Shown: positions 9,993-19,512 of the stretch, in pieces
Numbering within the stretch: the stretch's first letter is position 1
Layout: the number at the start of each line of letters is the position of its first letter
Assembly: GCA_963763325.1 (NCBI GenBank)
Contig: CAVXOL010000023.1
Coordinates: forward strand, 310,001 to 374,000
Length of the DNA: 64,000 nucleotides
DNA from: JBBECJ01 sp963763325
GTDB lineage: Bacteria > Chloroflexota > Chloroflexia > Thermomicrobiales > CFX8
Direction of reading: 5' to 3'
Notes under the pieces: model-generated
Databases searched by the model: none
What the model was told of the DNA's origin: nothing
What the model saw: only the letters and a program-made list of their open reading frames with translations
Made by a program: the position numbers and the translations under genes

Positions 9993-10589
9993 ATGAGCGA
10001 AGTGCAGGAACAACCGATTCTGAACATCATCGGCGAACGGGTGGCCCTTGGGCCATTGCGGCGTGATCTGATCCCGCTGTATGCCCGCTGGCTGAACGAT
10101 TTCAACCTCCAGCGCACGTTCGGCGACATCCCGCGGCCAATCTCGATCGCCGCGCGGACTGAGCGGTTCGAGGAGCAGGCGACGACCACCGAGGCCTACT
10201 GGTTCACGATCTATGAAAAAGAGACGCTGCGGCCGATCGGGTCGACCGACCTCTTCAACGTCGACTTCCGGATGCGCTTCTGCACGTTCGGGCTGATGAT
10301 CGGTGACGCCGATGCGCGCGGCAAGGGCTATGGCACCGAGGTCGCCCAGCTGATGCTGGACTATGCCTTCACCGCCCTCGGCCTCAACAACGTCATGCTG
10401 ACCGTCTCCGAGTACAACCTGGCCGGTCGGCGAGCCTACGAGAAGGCCGGCTTCAAAGAGTTCGGCCGTCGCCGTGAGGCCGACATCATGGGAGGCATCG
10501 CCTACAACGAGATCTACATGGACTGCATCGCCAGCGAGTTCGACAGCCCCGTCCTCGGGCGGATCTTCACGCCGGACGTGCCGCGGTGA
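9993..10589 (+). CDS. GNAT family N-acetyltransferase
   Basis: Acetyl-CoA-dependent N-acetyltransferase resembling the RimJ/RimL group. ATG 9993 follows GGAGAG; the frame also opens at GTG 9981. The acetyl-CoA pyrophosphate loop is seen in DADARGKGYGTEVAQLML, and the C-terminal motif is EYNLAGRRAYEKAGFKEFGR. About 198 aa. The substrate is unknown. It is followed by a 34-bp inverted repeat. Confidence 0.85.
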   Translation: MSEVQEQPILNIIGERVALGPLRRDLIPLYARWLNDFNLQRTFGDIPRPISIAARTERFEEQATTTEAYWFTIYEKETLRPIGSTDLFNVDFRMRFCTFGLMIGDADARGKGYGTEVAQLMLDYAFTALGLNNVMLTVSEYNLAGRRAYEKAGFKEFGRRREADIMGGIAYNEIYMDCIASEFDSPVLGRIFTPDVPR

Positions 10590-10610
10590 CGCAGGATCAA
10601 GGTCGCCACC

Positions 10611-10697
10611 CAAGTAGGGGCCAGTCTTGTGCCGGCCCTGCTCCCCACCCACCGAGCGCGACCGGAGCAGGGCCGGCACAAGACTGGCTCCTACTTG
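10611..10697. repeat. Long inverted repeat, 34-bp arms, 33/34 paired
   Basis: Arms 10611-10644 and 10664-10697 are complementary except at one position, around a 19-nt loop. The element fills the gap between the GNAT gene and the next gene on the same strand. It may be a terminator or an RNA-stabilising hairpin. Confidence 0.85.
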
Positions 10698-10716
10698 AGC
10701 CGCAGGCGGCATCCCG

Positions 10717-11583
10717 ATGACCCGCCGACCCTCTCCGCTGCTCGTCCTCGTCAGCCTGATCGGCGTGGCGTCGTTCCTCTACCCGTTCTTCCTGCCGGCG
10801 CTGGCCGGGGTTGGGGCGCGTACGGCGCGGGGTGGGATCGAGGTGCCGCTGGTCTTCACGGCGCTCGGGCTGGCCTGTCTGCTGGTGATGCTGCTGGAGG
10901 TCCAGGGGCGGGCCGGGATCGGCGACCGGGGTGCGTCGAAGCTGGTGGCGCTGCTGGGAATTCTGGTCGCCGTCGATGCGACGTTGCGACTGGTACCGTC
11001 GCTGCTGGGGGCGTCGCCGATCTTCCTGCTGATCCTGCTGGTTGGGTTTGCCTATGGTGCCGAGCTTGGCTTCCTGATGGGTGCGTTGACGCTGTTCGTC
11101 TCGGCCATCATCACCGGCGGGCTGGGGCCGTGGCTGCCGTATCAGATGCTCGGTGCCGGCTGGGTTGGGATGACGGCGGGCTGTCTGCCGCGCGCCGGCG
11201 AGTCCGGTAGCCGGCGCGAGCTGGTGTTGCTGGCGGCCTTCGGCGGATTGTGGGGCTTTTTCTACGGCGGCATCCTGAACCTGATGGAGTGGCCGTTCGC
11301 GGCACCGGGGCTGAGCGAACGGGCCGGACTCTACTGGGTGCCGGGGATGGGCTTCGGCGAGACAGTCGCGACCTACGCGCGCTTCTATGCGACGAGCTCG
11401 CTGGTCTACGATGCCTTCCGTGCCGGTGCGAATGTCGTCCTCGTCCTCGCTCTTGGACGACCGCTGCTACGGCTGCTCGACCGTTACCGCGACCGCTTCA
11501 CCTGGGAGCCGTGGGTCAGCGCCGAAGCGGACGAGCGGCAGGGAGTGACATCTGGCAGGCATTCCAACTATCATGCAACCTGA
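10717..11583 (+). CDS. ECF transporter S-component-like membrane protein
   Basis: Predicted substrate-binding membrane subunit of an energy-coupling-factor vitamin importer. It is 288 aa with about six to seven hydrophobic segments. The central stretch GAELGFLMGALTLFVSAII, followed by GGLGPWLPYQMLGAGWVG, is typical of the cobalamin-type S-component group. No A or T components are nearby, so it would share a module encoded elsewhere (inference). It starts at ATG 10717. The C-terminal 30 residues are charged and non-membrane. Substrate unknown; cobalamin or a precursor is a guess that fits the B12-dependent reductase in this window. Confidence 0.7.
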   Translation: MTRRPSPLLVLVSLIGVASFLYPFFLPALAGVGARTARGGIEVPLVFTALGLACLLVMLLEVQGRAGIGDRGASKLVALLGILVAVDATLRLVPSLLGASPIFLLILLVGFAYGAELGFLMGALTLFVSAIITGGLGPWLPYQMLGAGWVGMTAGCLPRAGESGSRRELVLLAAFGGLWGFFYGGILNLMEWPFAAPGLSERAGLYWVPGMGFGETVATYARFYATSSLVYDAFRAGANVVLVLALGRPLLRLLDRYRDRFTWEPWVSAEADERQGVTSGRHSNYHAT

Positions 11584-11661
11584 GGGGAGCGGGCTGGCGG
11601 AGTGGAGCCCGCCTGGGGAACCGATGGACGTTGACAGCACTCGGCCTGCGGTAGCCGCGTC

Positions 11662-13797
11662 GTGACGCATGAAACGACCCTGGCCGGCGAGCGTCTCTTG
11701 CACCGGCTCAGTTCCGCGTTGGCCCGCGAGGCCCAGCCGGACGCCGTCGTTCGAGTTGCGTTGGATGCGCTCGTCTCCGAGGTTGGTGCGCGCAGCGCTG
11801 GCGTCTTCCTCTACGACGAGGTGACGACGTCGGTCACTCCGGTCTACACCGTCAACTACCTGCCGGAGATGGTCGAGCGGATCAGCGAACTCTCGATCGA
11901 AAGCCCGGCGCTCTCGAACCTGGCGATTCGCTCCGGCGAGGTGCAGGTCATCTCGTCGATCGACGATGTCCCGGATGGCGTTGTCTTCACGAAGCAGCTC
12001 TCGGACCAGATCGGTGTGAAGGCTGTTGTCGCCGTTCCGTTGCTGATCGGTGGCCGGACGCTTGGTGTGCTGGTCTACGGGCTGGCCGAGGAGCATCAGT
12101 TCGATGAGGCAGAACTACGGTTACTCCAGGAGGTCGGCGAACGGATATCGACCGCGATGGAGCGGGCGCGGCTCGAACAGGCGTTGGAGCGGCGGGCCGG
12201 TGAGGCCGAACTACTGCATTCGATCGCGCTGGCGGCTGCCGGCGAGGACGACATCAACCTGATTCTCGAAGCAGCCCTGGCCCAGTTGGCTGGCCACCTG
12301 AACTTCACTGGCGGCTCGATCGCGCTCGTCGAAGGTGATGACCTTGTCATCCGAGCCGCCAGCGGCGTCTTTGCCGATACCGCCCTTAACCAGCGCCTGG
12401 CGCGCGGACGCGGCACGACCTGGCGTGTGGTGACGACGGGCACGCCATTCCTGAGCAATGATCTGCTAGCCGACGGGTTACGTCCACTGAGCGCAGACGA
12501 CGAGAAGACGGTCCGCTCGTTTCTCGTCGTGCCACTCATCTGGCGCGGTCAGCCATTTGGCGTCCTCGAAGTCGATTCGATCCGGCCGAACGCCTTCCAG
12601 GAATCGGACATTGGCCTGATGCAGCGCGTCGCGACGCTCCTGAGCGGGCCGATCGAGCTGGCGCTCCGTTACGCCGCTGAGGTTCAGCTCCGCCGCGATC
12701 TCGATCAGGCGCGCGGGCGGCTGGAAGCGATCATCGAGCACGCTCCGATGGGCGTATTGTTCTTCGATGCCAGAGACGAGATGATCTTCGCCAACCAGTC
12801 GGCGACTGAGACGCTGCGGCTTGATTCAGACTGGGATCGACACGACGGCAGATCGTGGGACGATCTGATCGTCCAGGTGCTGCGCCGGCGCTGGGCCGCC
12901 GACCCTGAGACGCTGCGCGAGATCGTCGCTGAGACGCGCGCGCTACGCGAGGGCATCCTGATCCACGATTTCCCACTCCGCTCGCCGGAGCAGATGCTGC
13001 TGCGGATCTCAGCCCCGGTGTTCGAATCGGGCCGCTTCTCCGGTCATGTGATCCTGCTGATCGATGTCACCAGCGAACGACAGGCGCTGGCAGTCGCTGG
13101 GCAGGCAATTGCGTCCCGCGACCGTTTCATCAGCATCGCGTCCCACGAGCTCAAGACGCCGCTGACCTCGATCAAGGGTGTGGCGCAACTGCTGCTTCGC
13201 TCGCACGCCAGCGGACGGCTCGATCCTGACCGGCTGGGGCGGCAACTGAAGACAATCGATACCCAGGCCGAACGGCTCCGGGACCTGATTGACGACCTGC
13301 TCGACATCTCACGGATTCAGTCCGGCCGGTTGGAACTGCGCCCGGAGCCAATCGACCTGGCCGAGATCGTCAGCAATCTTGTCGGCACGTTGCCGGATGA
13401 ACGTCGCCAGCGGGTGTATCTCGACGCTGGGCACCCCGTTCGCGGCAACTGGGACCCGATGCGCCTCGAGCAGGTCGCCCAGAACCTGCTCGACAACGCG
13501 CTGAAGTACGCTCCTCCCGAAACGATCGTTGAGGTGAGTGTCCGGACCGACGGCTCCGACGCGCTCCTGACCGTCACCGACCACGGCATCGGCATCCCGG
13601 CCAACGAGATCCCAACCCTCTTCGAGCCATTCTCACGCGCCGCCAACGCTGGCCAGCACGACGAAACCGGCCTCGGCCTCGGCCTCTACATCACCCGCCA
13701 GATCATCGAGCACCACGGCGGCACGATCAGCGTCGAGAGTGTCGAAGGCAAGGGCAGTACGTTCAATGTGCGGTTGCCAGGGACAGAGAATCATTGA
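11662..13797 (+). CDS. Sensor histidine kinase with two GAF domains and a PAS domain
   Basis: 711 aa, no membrane segment seen, so probably cytosolic. Order: GAF (about 10-170), GAF (about 185-335), PAS (about 350-470), HisKA with phospho-acceptor His495 in SHELKTPLTS, then the HATPase with N box (NALKYAP), G1 (DHGIGIP) and G2 (GLGLGLYI). The start is GTG 11662; an in-frame TGA at 11632 blocks a longer form, and the ribosome site is weak. No response regulator is adjacent, so it is an orphan kinase here. The ligand is unknown. Confidence 0.92.
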   Translation: MTHETTLAGERLLHRLSSALAREAQPDAVVRVALDALVSEVGARSAGVFLYDEVTTSVTPVYTVNYLPEMVERISELSIESPALSNLAIRSGEVQVISSIDDVPDGVVFTKQLSDQIGVKAVVAVPLLIGGRTLGVLVYGLAEEHQFDEAELRLLQEVGERISTAMERARLEQALERRAGEAELLHSIALAAAGEDDINLILEAALAQLAGHLNFTGGSIALVEGDDLVIRAASGVFADTALNQRLARGRGTTWRVVTTGTPFLSNDLLADGLRPLSADDEKTVRSFLVVPLIWRGQPFGVLEVDSIRPNAFQESDIGLMQRVATLLSGPIELALRYAAEVQLRRDLDQARGRLEAIIEHAPMGVLFFDARDEMIFANQSATETLRLDSDWDRHDGRSWDDLIVQVLRRRWAADPETLREIVAETRALREGILIHDFPLRSPEQMLLRISAPVFESGRFSGHVILLIDVTSERQALAVAGQAIASRDRFISIASHELKTPLTSIKGVAQLLLRSHASGRLDPDRLGRQLKTIDTQAERLRDLIDDLLDISRIQSGRLELRPEPIDLAEIVSNLVGTLPDERRQRVYLDAGHPVRGNWDPMRLEQVAQNLLDNALKYAPPETIVEVSVRTDGSDALLTVTDHGIGIPANEIPTLFEPFSRAANAGQHDETGLGLGLYITRQIIEHHGGTISVESVEGKGSTFNVRLPGTENH

Positions 13798-13812
13798 TGA
13801 GGTAGCTGATCG

Positions 13813-15045
13813 TCATTCGAGGCCACGGACGAACGCTTCAATCTCGACGAGGACTGATTCCTGATCCCCGATGAAGTAGAAGTGATCCTCACCGGGTAGC
13901 TCGACCATCTTGGCGTCTGGGATGCGGGCAGCGAGGTATCGCCCCACTTCGATGGGCGTGTCCCGATCTCCTGAGCGATGCAGAACGAGCGTCGGCACCC
14001 GGATTTCCGGCAGGATGTGACGGATGTCAATCGACGCATTCATCTCGTTCAGTGCGGCAGCGGCGCCTGGGCTGGCGCTCAACCGCATGTAGCGCAGGAA
14101 CCACGTGCGAAAGCGCTCGTCGTTGGCAACGCTGGGCGCGAACATTTCGAGCGTTCCTAGCTCATGCCCCCACTGTTGCCGGAAGTACTGACTTTCCGCT
14201 TCCGTCTCCTCGGGTGTGCTTGCCCACGGGTAGTCGTCGGACCTTACTGACGTCGCGAATGTCCCGTATAGAATGAGCCCGATCGTCCGCTCCGGATAGG
14301 TGGCCGCAAACAGTGCGCTCATTGGACCGCCTTCGGACACACCCATCAGGACTGCCCGCTGTGAGCCGACGGCATCCATGACGGCGCGCACGTCGTCAAT
14401 GCGCTCCTCAAGTGTCGCGTTGACAGCAACACGATCCGACAGGCCAGTGCCACGCTTGTCGAAGTTGATCAATCGTGAGAACGACGCCAGTCGACGCTGG
14501 AATCTGGAGAAACGGGGTTCCTCCCAGATCAACTCGACGTTCGAGACAAAGCCTGGAGAGATGACCAGGTCGAGTGGTCCATCGCCGGCGACCTGATACG
14601 CAATGTTCACATCTCCGCTGAGGGCGTAGTGGGTCTCCGGAACGGCTGTGCCAAACGTCGTTACGCCGAGTGTGTCGAGCAGCGCGGCGAGCGCGGCCGC
14701 TGGATCGGCGGCAGTCGCGTCAATGTAGTTGATCGAGATGTAGCGGTGCGGAATGACGCACGGCCGCACCATCAGCAAGAGCAGCCGCTTGTCGTTGGCG
14801 ATCGCCCAGTCCCATTCATTCTTAACGTTGCGTGAGTCAACCGAGTCCGGTGAGAGGACGCCGACGACGATGTCCGATGCCGACAACCCTTTGTCGATCT
14901 CGTCTGGCCAGTAGGCACCGACCGGGATGTCGTGCTGATCCATCCATGTCCTGACACCGGTCGCGACCAGATGCTCGCGCACCTGTCGCGCGAAGGGTTC
15001 ATCTGTTCGCTGATACGAGATGAAGACCTGCGGTTGCTCTGACAT
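13813..15045 (-). CDS. TIR domain fused to an alpha/beta hydrolase
   Basis: The start chosen is ATG 15043-15045 behind AAGGA; the frame is open further upstream without support. 410 aa. Residues 5-130 form a bacterial TIR domain (QVFISYQRTDEPFARQVREH; SASDIVVGVLSPDSV) with a glutamate at position 77 (NEWDW), where TIR NADases have the catalytic Glu. Residues 140-410 form an alpha/beta hydrolase of the type often linked to adenylate cyclases, with Ser237 in GVSEGG, Asp360 or Asp362 in SGDRDTP, and His388 in GEDHFYF. Both halves keep their catalytic residues. TIR domains in bacteria commonly act in NAD+ cleavage or defence signalling, so a two-enzyme effector is possible (inference). It converges on the kinase gene with a 15-bp gap. 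Confidence 0.85.
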   Translation of the reverse strand: MSEQPQVFISYQRTDEPFARQVREHLVATGVRTWMDQHDIPVGAYWPDEIDKGLSASDIVVGVLSPDSVDSRNVKNEWDWAIANDKRLLLLMVRPCVIPHRYISINYIDATAADPAAALAALLDTLGVTTFGTAVPETHYALSGDVNIAYQVAGDGPLDLVISPGFVSNVELIWEEPRFSRFQRRLASFSRLINFDKRGTGLSDRVAVNATLEERIDDVRAVMDAVGSQRAVLMGVSEGGPMSALFAATYPERTIGLILYGTFATSVRSDDYPWASTPEETEAESQYFRQQWGHELGTLEMFAPSVANDERFRTWFLRYMRLSASPGAAAALNEMNASIDIRHILPEIRVPTLVLHRSGDRDTPIEVGRYLAARIPDAKMVELPGEDHFYFIGDQESVLVEIEAFVRGLE

Positions 15046-15213
15046 GCCGGAATCCTTGCCGACGATTGTGCAGGCTATTGCTTGGTGACGTGCGGTACAC
15101 AATATCGTGATTGCGAGCTTACGGCAACAACGTCCAGATCCCGCGCGGGAACCAGCCTCCCATCCCTGGCATACAGTTACCAGAGCCGAGTGGATGAGAG
15201 GGCGTGGTGATGC

Positions 15214-16140
15214 GATGGCGACCATCTCTACGCATTGACAGCCGCCTGGAGCAACCAGGGCACCACCGGCGTGCGCGTGTTCGACACCGGGACCGGGCAG
15301 GAAGTCGTCGTTCAAGACGACCTCCGGGAGGTCGCATCACCCTACTGGACCTACGCGCTGACTGACATGTACACCACGACCTGGGGTGTCACGCCGCCGG
15401 TAGCGGGGGTCGATCCGGAGGATCTGCAACCATCGACCCGGACGGTGCCGTACGCTCGGATGGATGTCAGTATTAGTGCCAGCACGGTTCTTGCTGGCCA
15501 GCCCGTCACCGTCGAGCTACGCTATCTCGACCCTGTGACCGGTGAGCCAATTGTCGAAGTTAACAACGATGTTCGTTACGACGAGCCGGATCACGTCCGC
15601 GCGCTCGTTACCGACCGCAACACGAACGAGCCGGTCCAGACAATCGTCCTCGCTCGGTCCGCGACCGGTGTCTATCGCGGTGCGGCCGTCCTGCCGGGAG
15701 TGGGCATCTGGTCGCTGCAGGTCGTCGCCGAGACTGCCGATGAACCGAGCCGCTACGTGACCCTCCGCGACGCCGTTGTCGTCCAGCCGACGCTCATGGG
15801 CGACGATGGACGACGATACATGTTGGCCGTCGAGGTCGCCGACCCACCAGCGCGCATTGAGCAGGACGCGCTTGTCCGCGTCGCCGTCGTTGATGCCGAG
15901 ACTGGCTCGCCACTGCCAGACGATGTCCAGTTGGTCGATGGGATGCCGGACGAGATGGTTGGTTCCGCGACGCTCGAAGCCCGCGCCGTAACCTCCGCTA
16001 CCCTCGCCGCAATCAGCCACGGTATGTACGAGGGGCACTGCACCTTCTTCGCCGCCGGACGCTGGCAGATCGCCGTCAACTTCCCACAGGATGGCATTCG
16101 CTCCGGTGGGGTGCCGGTCGGGGTCGTGGTCGTGGAGTGA
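15214..16140 (+). pseudogene. 5'-truncated gene: beta-propeller tail plus YtkA/FixH-like Ig domains
   Basis: The frame is open from a stop at 15208-15210 with no ATG or ribosome site; the first possible start is TTG 15235. The sequence before the TTG already reads like protein (DGDHLYALTAAWSNQGTTG), resembling the end of a propeller blade (VRVFDTGTGQEV). Two beta-sandwich-like segments follow (VDVSISASTVLAGQPVTVEL-like and the 190-300 stretch). A secreted or propeller N-terminus appears to be lost, right where the divergent TIR gene begins. Probably a remnant left by a rearrangement. Function unknown. Confidence 0.5.
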
Positions 16141-16212
16141 CGGAACCAACCAGCCCATTCAGCGGTATAACCTCCAGGAACCGTCCGCACATCACGGAGG
16201 CTGGAGGGCGCG

Positions 16213-18085
16213 ATGCGCTGGCTTGGGATCATCGTCATGCTCACGTTGCTGCTGGCCGCCTGTGGTGGTGACGATGACGACACCCCCGACGCGACAGCTA
16301 CCAGCAGCACCGGAGCAGCGACCGCAGCCGCCGCGACGGCAAGCCCGGACGCTTCGCCGTCCGGCGATGGCCCGGCGACCGACTTGACCTGCGGCCAGGA
16401 GATCACCGAGAGTGTCACGCTTGCCAACGACCTGCAGTGCGACCCGGTCGGGTTGATCGTGACCGGCGACAACGTCGTCCTCGACCTGGGAGGGCACACG
16501 ATCTCCGGGTCGGGACCGGGGCGGCGCTCGTGGCCGCTGCCGCGCTTCGATGTCGCGGGCGTGATTGTCCACGGCAACGGTGTCACCGTCCAGAACGGGA
16601 CGATCGAGTCGACCGGGATCGGGCTGCTGGCGGAAGGTGCGCGGGGTGGGACGTTCGTCAACCTGCGGACAGTCGGGAACTATTACGGCGTCTACCTCTT
16701 CGAGGGCGGCGAGCATACCGTCGAGTCGAAGCACAGTCCGTGAGAACGTCTACGGCCTGCACCTGCAAAAGTCGCATGGCAACACGCTGTTGGACAACGA
16801 CCTCTCGGTTCAGACGCACCACTCGCCGGGCGGCTACGGCCTCTATCTGTACTCGTCCAACGACAACCTGATCGAGGGCAACACGGTCCAGGAGAACCTC
16901 AACTGGGGCCTCTGGTTCTCCGACTCGACCGGCAACACGATCGTCCGCAACAACATCATCGCCAACGACCCGCAGGTCAGCGACGACTCCGGCGGCAACA
17001 CCTACTACGACGCCGAGACCCGCGAGGGCAACTACTGGTCCGACTACCAGGCCGCCGACGCCAACAACGACGGCATCGGCGACCTGCCCTACGCGATCGA
17101 CGGGCCCGGACGTTCCGCCGACCCGTATCCGTTCATGGCCCAGGACGGCTGGGACGGCCGAACGGCGACGACCCAGGCCGACCCGACGCCGCTGCCGCCA
17201 TCCGGCAGTCCGCCGCGCTTCTACGTCGCGCTCGAAGAGATGGTCGCCGCGATCGACCCAACCACCGGCACGCTGCTGGCCGAGTGGGATGTCTCGCTGA
17301 TGGGCGCCAGCCTCGCGACCAGCCCGGACGGCACCCGCCTCTACGGCATCTCCGGCGATGCGTCCGAGGCCAGCAACATCGTCGCGATCGACACCGAGAC
17401 GGGCGAGGAGGTTGACCGCTGGGAGGTGCCCGGCGCGCTGGTCGTCGCCGCCACCTACGACGGTGAGCGAGTGCTCGTCTCGACCCACGAGGGGCTGACC
17501 GAGATCGTCCTCGACACGGGCGAGCTGCGCCGCCAGCACGACGGCGCCAACGGCGTCGCGATCACACCGAGCTGGAAGCACAACCTCGCCCTCGTGACCG
17601 ACGGCAACTGGATGGTCTCTGTCGTCTACCTGCCCGACCAGCACGCCGCTTATACATTCAAGCTGCCCAGCAAGCCGCTCCAGGTCGTCGACAACCGGGC
17701 CGGGACCCGCCTCTTCGTCGTCCTCGAACTGAGCGACGCCGTCTCGATCATCGACACCGAGCAGTACGTCGAGACCGACAGCGTCCCACTTCCCGGCATC
17801 GCCCCCACCGACGCCCGGATCGCCCCCTCGCCGGACGGCTCGACCCTCTACGTCCTCGACCGCGCCACCTCCCGCCTGACCGCAATCGACCTCGGCACCA
17901 AGCAGGTCATCGAGGAGGTCACCCTGACCGGCACCGCCGTCGACCTGGCCGTCACCAGCGACGGCGAATGGGTCGCCGTCGCGCTGAGCGGCGAGAACCG
18001 GGTGGCGCTCTTCGACAGCCGCCTCGGTGCACGCGGCAGCGTCGATGTCAGCGAAGTGCCGTCAATGATGATCGCGCCGCGCTAA
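16213..18085 (+). CDS. Lipoprotein with NosD-like beta-helix and YVTN beta-propeller, one frameshift
   Basis: ATG 16213 follows GGAGGG. The signal peptide ends in a lipobox (LLLAACGG, Cys17), then a Thr/Ala/Asp-rich linker. Residues about 55-330 form a right-handed parallel beta-helix with repeated N-x-I/V units (VIVHGNGVTVQNGTI, NLIEGNTVQENLNWGLWF, GNTIVRNNIIA), as in NosD and carbohydrate-binding families. The C-terminal 300 residues are a YVTN/WD-like propeller (SPDGTRLYGI, SPDGSTLYVLDRA). The first frame ends at 16743; the rest runs in the neighbouring frame to 18085, so one indel lies near 16735. The protein would be about 620 aa, membrane-anchored and facing outward. Ligand unknown; the fusion is unusual. 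Confidence 0.75.
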
Positions 18086-18966
18086 GAGATCCGCCGGCTT
18101 CTCGGCAACGAACAGGAAGTTCTCCTGTTGCGACCACCAGTCAGGGTGCTGACGCGCAAGGCGCTTGAAGCGTAGCGCTTGCCAGATCGTTGCCGGACGG
18201 CGCAGGTAGCGCAGGCGGCGCTGGAACCTGCTGCCGGTCGTGGGCATCGGCGCGATGACGGGTTGTAGCTCGCCGACCGGGATGGCTTCGACGTTGATGA
18301 GTCCCGCCGATTCCAGCAGCGCGACCCAGCCTGCGTGATCGAGCGGCTGGCGGGTGGCGGACTGGATGCCGAACGCCTGTTGTGAGAAGCGCATTGATCT
18401 CATCGACCAGCGGCTGCGGGACGCCGGGCTTCCAGATCCGTTCGTTGAACGCCAGCCGCCCGCCCGGTTTCAGGACGCGGACAGCATTCGCTGGCAACGG
18501 CCTCGACATCGTCCAGCAGGGCGATGACCGACTCGGCGAAGACGGCGTCGAACGCGCCGTCGTTGAACGGGAGTCCTCGGTTCAGGTCCACTCGTACCAG
18601 ATCGACTGGCGGCCGCGTTCCATTCTGGCTGTGGCGGCGTCTCGCTGCTGCCAGCATCCGGGGTGATCGATCGAGCGCGACGATTGAGGCGCCGGTTTGC
18701 CGTACCACCAGCGCTGTCGTCGCGCCGGTTCCGCAACCGATCTCCAGCACGCGCCGATCCGGCGCGAGATGGAGACGCTCGATCACGGCCTGGGTTGCTC
18801 TGACGCCGCCGGGGTGCAGGAACGTCCCACCCAGGTACGCCTCCAGATCGAGGAAGTCGTGATCGCGCACCCAGAATCGCCCTTCCACTCTCTGTCGTTG
18901 TCTGAACGCGCCGATAGCGTACCGCGTCTGGAACAGATCAGAGCGTTCGCTCAGAGACCATGGCAC
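18062..18966 (-). pseudogene. Class I SAM-dependent methyltransferase with two frameshifts
   Basis: Segments in three frames join to one methyltransferase of about 300 aa. 18400-18966 holds motif I (VLEIGCGTGATTAL) and the acidic motif II (SIVALDRSPRML), plus FDAVFAESVIALL. 18400-18509 holds the post-motif LKPGGRLAFNE. 18062-18403 is the C-terminal part, ending FLFVAEKPADLL. GTG 18964-18966 is the likely start. The gene overlaps the 3' end of the lipoprotein gene by 24 bp (convergent). Substrate unknown. Confidence 0.75.
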
Positions 18967-19094
18967 GACGTGCCGTTCGCCGTTCCCGAATCGTCCATTG
19001 TGCCCTCTTCGTGATGCTCTTCACGATGTTCGCGACTCGGTGTCACGGTCGAGGCGACAATTCCCACTTGCGCAGGCGACGCGACGCGGGTAGA

Positions 19095-19106
19095 GTGTAC
19101 GTACAC
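19095..19106. promoter_or_regulatory. Palindrome GTGTACGTACAC, copy 1
   Basis: Exact 12-bp palindrome in the nrdJ leader. The same palindrome occurs 212 bp downstream. Two identical exact copies in one leader suggest a regulator or looping site; the protein that binds is unknown. Confidence 0.55.
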
Positions 19107-19117
19107 CCTGCGGATGG

Positions 19118-19132
19118 GTGACATTGTGTCAC
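19118..19132. promoter_or_regulatory. Palindrome GTGACA-TTG-TGTCAC
   Basis: Exact 6+3+6 inverted repeat 12 bp downstream of the first GTGTACGTACAC copy. Size and form suit a dimeric helix-turn-helix repressor. No cognate regulator is nearby. Confidence 0.5.
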
Positions 19133-19160
19133 GTCTTTACGGACGCTTAACAGCGTCGTA

Positions 19161-19175
19161 TACTACATCTTGCGG
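19161..19175. promoter_or_regulatory. NrdR-box-like site
   Basis: TACTACATCTTGCGG resembles the ACTACATCTAGTG-like boxes by which NrdR represses reductase genes in high-GC bacteria. Only one box was seen, whereas NrdR usually binds a pair, so this is tentative. Confidence 0.3.
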
Positions 19176-19306
19176 TGGCACTGATGGTGCAACACCAGAT
19201 GTGGGTATCGCAGACGCTGGAGGGCATCGAACCCATCGTTGTCCGAGGCGTCTCGCCTGACCGAGCGAGGTGGGTGGTAGACCGTTCCCCAAGGCATCAA
19301 ACGTGC

Positions 19307-19318
19307 GTGTACGTACAC
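19307..19318. promoter_or_regulatory. Palindrome GTGTACGTACAC, copy 2
   Basis: Second exact copy of the 12-bp palindrome, 195 bp before the nrdJ start codon. Confidence 0.55.
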
Positions 19319-19512
19319 TCGGTGGCGTCCGGGGGTTGGGGAAACGTCACTCAGCGAACCGGGACATGGTCAGGAACGGTTGCGACGGCCGGGTGGCGTC
19401 GCTGAGGTGGAATCGAAACACGGGCCGCGCGGCGAGATGCGGTTCCTGAGGGTGGAACGATTGGTGGACCGGAGTGACCGGCGCCAGCTAGCAGAAGTCA
19501 GGGGAGTCGTCC

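Larger units (their letters stand above)
18967..19512. other. Long leader region of nrdJ
   Basis: No gene was found in this 546-bp divergent gap between the methyltransferase and nrdJ. It holds two copies of one 12-bp palindrome, a 15-bp palindrome and an NrdR-box-like site, listed separately. About 320 bp lie between the last upstream site and the nrdJ start, long for an untranslated leader, and no cobalamin-riboswitch B12 box was found. Confidence 0.5.

Noticed and set aside
11584..11661. Possible riboswitch between the S-component-like gene and the kinase
   Set aside because: Only a simple GCGGGCT/AGCCCGC hairpin; no match to known ligand-binding cores.
16658..17644. Open frame of 328 codons antisense to the lipoprotein gene
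   Set aside because: GC-rich shadow of a coding strand with clear propeller motifs; Val/Gly/Asp-rich with no family features.
19170..19500. Possible cobalamin riboswitch before the B12-dependent reductase
   Set aside because: No GCCACTG-type B12 box or other conserved core could be found, despite the fitting context.
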